Source: Candidatus Atribacter alterifermentans (lineage in GTDB: Bacteria > Atribacterota > Atribacteria > Atribacterales > Atribacteraceae). Taken from it: a DNA stretch of 26,670 nt. Numbering within the stretch: the stretch's first letter is position 1; each line of letters starts with the position of its first letter. The notes under the pieces were generated by a model. The model searched no databases. It was not told the DNA's origin and saw nothing but the letters and a program-made list of their open reading frames with translations. Made by a program: the position numbers and the translations under genes. The stretch is from positions 1 to 26,670 of the forward strand of contig JAAYUP010000126.1 in the NCBI GenBank assembly GCA_012517635.1, in the 5' to 3' direction. Positions 24,336 through 26,670 of the stretch are shown here, piece by piece.

Positions 24336-25307
24336 TTAAGCTTTGTCATTACTCCCTAAAAGTTCACATTTTGCAACATACATTTTGGTGAGCTCATCAC
24401 GGGCTGGACCTAAATACTTACGAGGATCAAATTCTTTGGGATGTTCACTCAAATATTTTCTGATCATGGCTGTCATAACTAAGCGTCCATCTGAGTCGAT
24501 ATTGACTTTACAAACCGCTGATTTCACTGCTCTTTTAATCTGATCTTCTGGGACGCCCGCGGTATTTTCTAATTGTCCGCCATATTGATTTATGATATCA
24601 ACATATTTCTGCAAGACTGACGATGCTCCATGAAGAACAATTGGAAATCCAGGGAGTCGTCTTTCGACTTCTTCAAGGATATCAAAACGGAGTGGAGGAA
24701 TGGCTTCACCTGGTTTCACTTTAAATTTATAAGCTCCGTGTGACGTCCCAATTGATATTGCCAAACTATCGACACCGGTTTTGGTAACAAAGTCTTCAAC
24801 TTCCTCGGGCCGAGTATAATGAGTCACTTCTGAGGAAACATGCTCCTCGATCCCCGCTAATACTCCCAATTCTCCTTCTACCGTGACATCGTGAGCATGG
24901 GCATATTCTACAACTTTTTTAGTTAAGGTAACATTTTCTTCATAAGGAAGAGAAGAACCATCAATCATAACATTCGAAAATCCATAATCAACACAACTTT
25001 TTGCCAGTTCATAGGAATCGCCGTGATCAAGATTGAGAGCAATAGGGATCTGACTTCCTGCTTCACGCGCCATTTCGACTGCACCCGGTACCATATACCT
25101 GAGCAAAGTTTGGTTGGCATATTGACGAGCGCCTTTTGATATTTGAAGAATAACCGGTGAATTACATTCAACGCAGGCATTAATGATGGCTTGTAGTTGT
25201 TCCATATTATTAAAATTATAAGCTGGAACGGCATAACCACCTTTCATTGCCTTTTCAAACATTTCTCGAGTATTGACCAACCCCAATTCCTTAAAACTTA
25301 CTGCCAT
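24336..25307 (-). CDS. fba: Class II fructose-1,6-bisphosphate aldolase
   Basis: The 323-residue zinc-dependent aldolase splits fructose-1,6-bisphosphate into dihydroxyacetone phosphate and glyceraldehyde-3-phosphate in glycolysis, and acts in reverse in gluconeogenesis. Family motifs include PAYNFNNMEQLQA (28-40), LDHGDSYE with Asp94 and catalytic-zone His95, VEGELG (143-148), SHGAYKFK with zinc-binding His190, and LHGASS with His226. Class II ligands are therefore all present. Near-neighbour families act on tagatose or other bisphosphates, so exact substrate is inferred. AGGAGG precedes the ATG at good spacing. It is a single-gene unit with its own promoter and terminator. No other glycolysis gene is adjacent. 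Confidence 0.94.
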   Translation of the reverse strand: MAVSFKELGLVNTREMFEKAMKGGYAVPAYNFNNMEQLQAIINACVECNSPVILQISKGARQYANQTLLRYMVPGAVEMAREAGSQIPIALNLDHGDSYELAKSCVDYGFSNVMIDGSSLPYEENVTLTKKVVEYAHAHDVTVEGELGVLAGIEEHVSSEVTHYTRPEEVEDFVTKTGVDSLAISIGTSHGAYKFKVKPGEAIPPLRFDILEEVERRLPGFPIVLHGASSVLQKYVDIINQYGGQLENTAGVPEDQIKRAVKSAVCKVNIDSDGRLVMTAMIRKYLSEHPKEFDPRKYLGPARDELTKMYVAKCELLGSNDKA

Positions 25308-25420
25308 GTCATTTTCCTCCTGTTTTGTGAGATTAGGCTTCGTTTTAATGCGGAAGTACGATTAGAATTTGGAATGCAGAAATTCTTTGATGATTTTACT
25401 ATCATACTACCGTTTACCTC

Positions 25421-25449
25421 ATTATATCCTTCATGACAAACTTAAACAA
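25421..25449 (-). promoter_or_regulatory. Candidate promoter of the aldolase gene
   Basis: On the minus strand TTGTTT (25444-25449) precedes a consensus TATAAT (25421-25426) by 17 nt. The resulting leader is about 105 nt. No known riboswitch motif was recognised in it. Confidence 0.6.
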
Positions 25450-25544
25450 AATACCAACACATTTTATTGAAAAATAAATATCAAATCGCTTAATTTCTTA
25501 AATTATCTTTCTATGGCTGTCGGGTATTTTACCACGTACTTCGT

Positions 25545-26586
25545 TTAAAAAAAAGGGTTTGGATTATTTATAAGAACGACAAATTCATCTCCCCCCCCAT
25601 AACGAGCTACAGTATCAGCTTGCCTACAGGACTCTTTCAAACATTTGGCGGCAATTTTTTAATAACCGATCGCCTTCGTCATGTCCAAAAGCATCGTTTA
25701 CTAATTTCAGCCCATTTATATCTCCTATAATAATACTAATTGGTAAATATCTGAAATTATCGTATTTCTCCAATTCGTTCTCAAAGTAAGCTCGATTATA
25801 AATCCCGGTGAGCGAATCATGGAAAGTTAAATACCTTATTTTTTCTTCGACAGCTTTTCTTTCAGATATATCTCTTGCAACACAAATGCCGAATACTTTT
25901 CCATTTTTTCTCATCGAATTGCAGTGGCATTCAACAGTAATTTTTTTTCCTTGTTTAGTAATGAATATGGTTTCGAATAAAAATTCTTGATCGGCCTGAA
26001 AAAGCTTGCCAAAAAAATATTTCATTTTTTTCAAATAATCCTTATCGATTAAATCGTAACAATTAAGCTGTAACATCTCCTCTTTTTCATACCCTAACAA
26101 TTTACAAGCAACTGTGTAAACATCAACGATATTAACTTGCCCTTAGATATCATTGATGTCAAAAACAAACAAGCAGTCAACGATGGTATCAAATAATTGA
26201 TGATAATTGGTTTCTTTCTGTTCGAGCGATTCAAGGAGGTTGGAAAGATTGGCTTTTTGGCTGCGAACGACATCTAATAATCTTCCTAAGGCGATACCAA
26301 TAAAAAGATAGAGGACTGTTCCCAAAACCAGGAAGGAATTATCAATTTGATGAGGGCTGTTTGCTATATAATATCCTAAATTGATAATTGAATAAACAGC
26401 ACCAATAATCCCTCCCCTTAACCCCCACATCATAGTGAATAAAAATATTAAAAAAGTTCCCAGAATTCCTTTTTCTGGAATACCAATATAATTGGAAATA
26501 AAGGGAATGAGGACAGCGTAAGCTATTATTGCAGTGATCATTAATATCCGTTTATACTTGTTCCACATTGCTTTTAATGAACCCAT
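25545..26586 (-). pseudogene. Decayed membrane-PAS-GGDEF diguanylate-cyclase-like gene
   Basis: The gene starts with several membrane helices (first about 110 residues) and a coiled-coil/PAS opening ending VFDINDI at a TAA (26143-26145). In the same frame, GQVNIVDVYTVACKLLGYEKEE resumes the PAS domain, which then runs into a GGDEF domain with DINGLKLVNDAFGHDEGD. The frame stops at TAG 25624-25626, but a +1 shift near 25638 restores CRQADTVARYGGGDEF (to about 25584). That frame also ends at TAA 25545-25547, long before the end of a normal GGDEF domain. So there is one nonsense codon, one frameshift and a missing C-terminus. The GGDEF motif itself has an extra Gly within an 8-nt G tract. It is not expected to make cyclic-di-GMP. 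No strong ribosome binding site is seen. Confidence 0.88.
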
Positions 26587-26670
26587 AATGATTTATTATC
26601 GGCAACCAAGCCATTTTCTTTAGGAAAACAGCTATAAATAATAAAAAAATGAGAATTTAAATGGGCATGA

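Overview
The window is AT-rich bacterial DNA with tightly packed genes, strong AGGAGG-type ribosome binding sites and long intergenic patches filled with palindromic repeats. No rRNA or tRNA is present. The taxon cannot be proven from this window. Low GC, a ferritin-loaded encapsulin, many exported beta-rich proteins and a MacA-like adaptor (which suggests a two-membrane envelope) would fit a deep-branching anaerobic lineage such as Atribacterota, but that placement is a weak inference.

Layout. 1-419: repeats, then a PAS-PAS-HD-GYP cyclic-di-GMP phosphodiesterase (420-1742, +) that converges with a large GT-C-like membrane protein (1727-3631, -). 3632-4042: repeat patch. 4043-6268 (-): a mosaic exported protein combining Ig-like, Big_5-like, cohesin-like, PKD and MORN-like modules. 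It is divergent from an encapsulin operon (6434-7638, +) made of an encapsulated ferritin with a C-terminal cargo peptide followed by the shell protein. 7639-8238: repeat patch and a terminator. 8239-9321 (-): an exported VanX-type D-Ala-D-Ala dipeptidase. 9322-9858: the largest repeat patch. 9859-12101 (-): two translationally coupled, exported DUF4139-like proteins. 12421-15126 (+): a CopA-type Cu(+) ATPase. 15160-18381 (-): an adaptor, permease and ATPase operon of the MacAB/LolCDE type. 18624-20711: small genes (DUF488, a GNAT-like protein, a DUF2284 cysteine-rich protein). 20857-21198 (+): an unrecognised conserved-looking protein. 21195-22160 (-): a TIM-barrel sugar isomerase/epimerase interrupted by one in-frame TAA. 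22349-23119 (+): an exported LiaF/toast-rack-like repeat protein. 23185-23874 (-): an IPT/TIG lipoprotein. 24336-25307 (-): class II fructose-bisphosphate aldolase. 25545-26586 (-): a decayed membrane-PAS-GGDEF gene.

Themes. (1) Metal handling: an iron-storage encapsulin and copper export. (2) Envelope biology: at least six exported or surface proteins, a dipeptidase, a tripartite efflux or lipoprotein-transport ABC system and a membrane glycosyltransferase candidate. (3) Cyclic-di-GMP: an intact degradation enzyme and a broken synthesis-type gene. (4) The intergenic space carries a BIME-like palindromic repeat family that keeps its stems while changing stem sequence. The most notable items are the encapsulin operon, the repeat family, the two genes broken by in-frame TAA codons and the multi-domain MORN protein.
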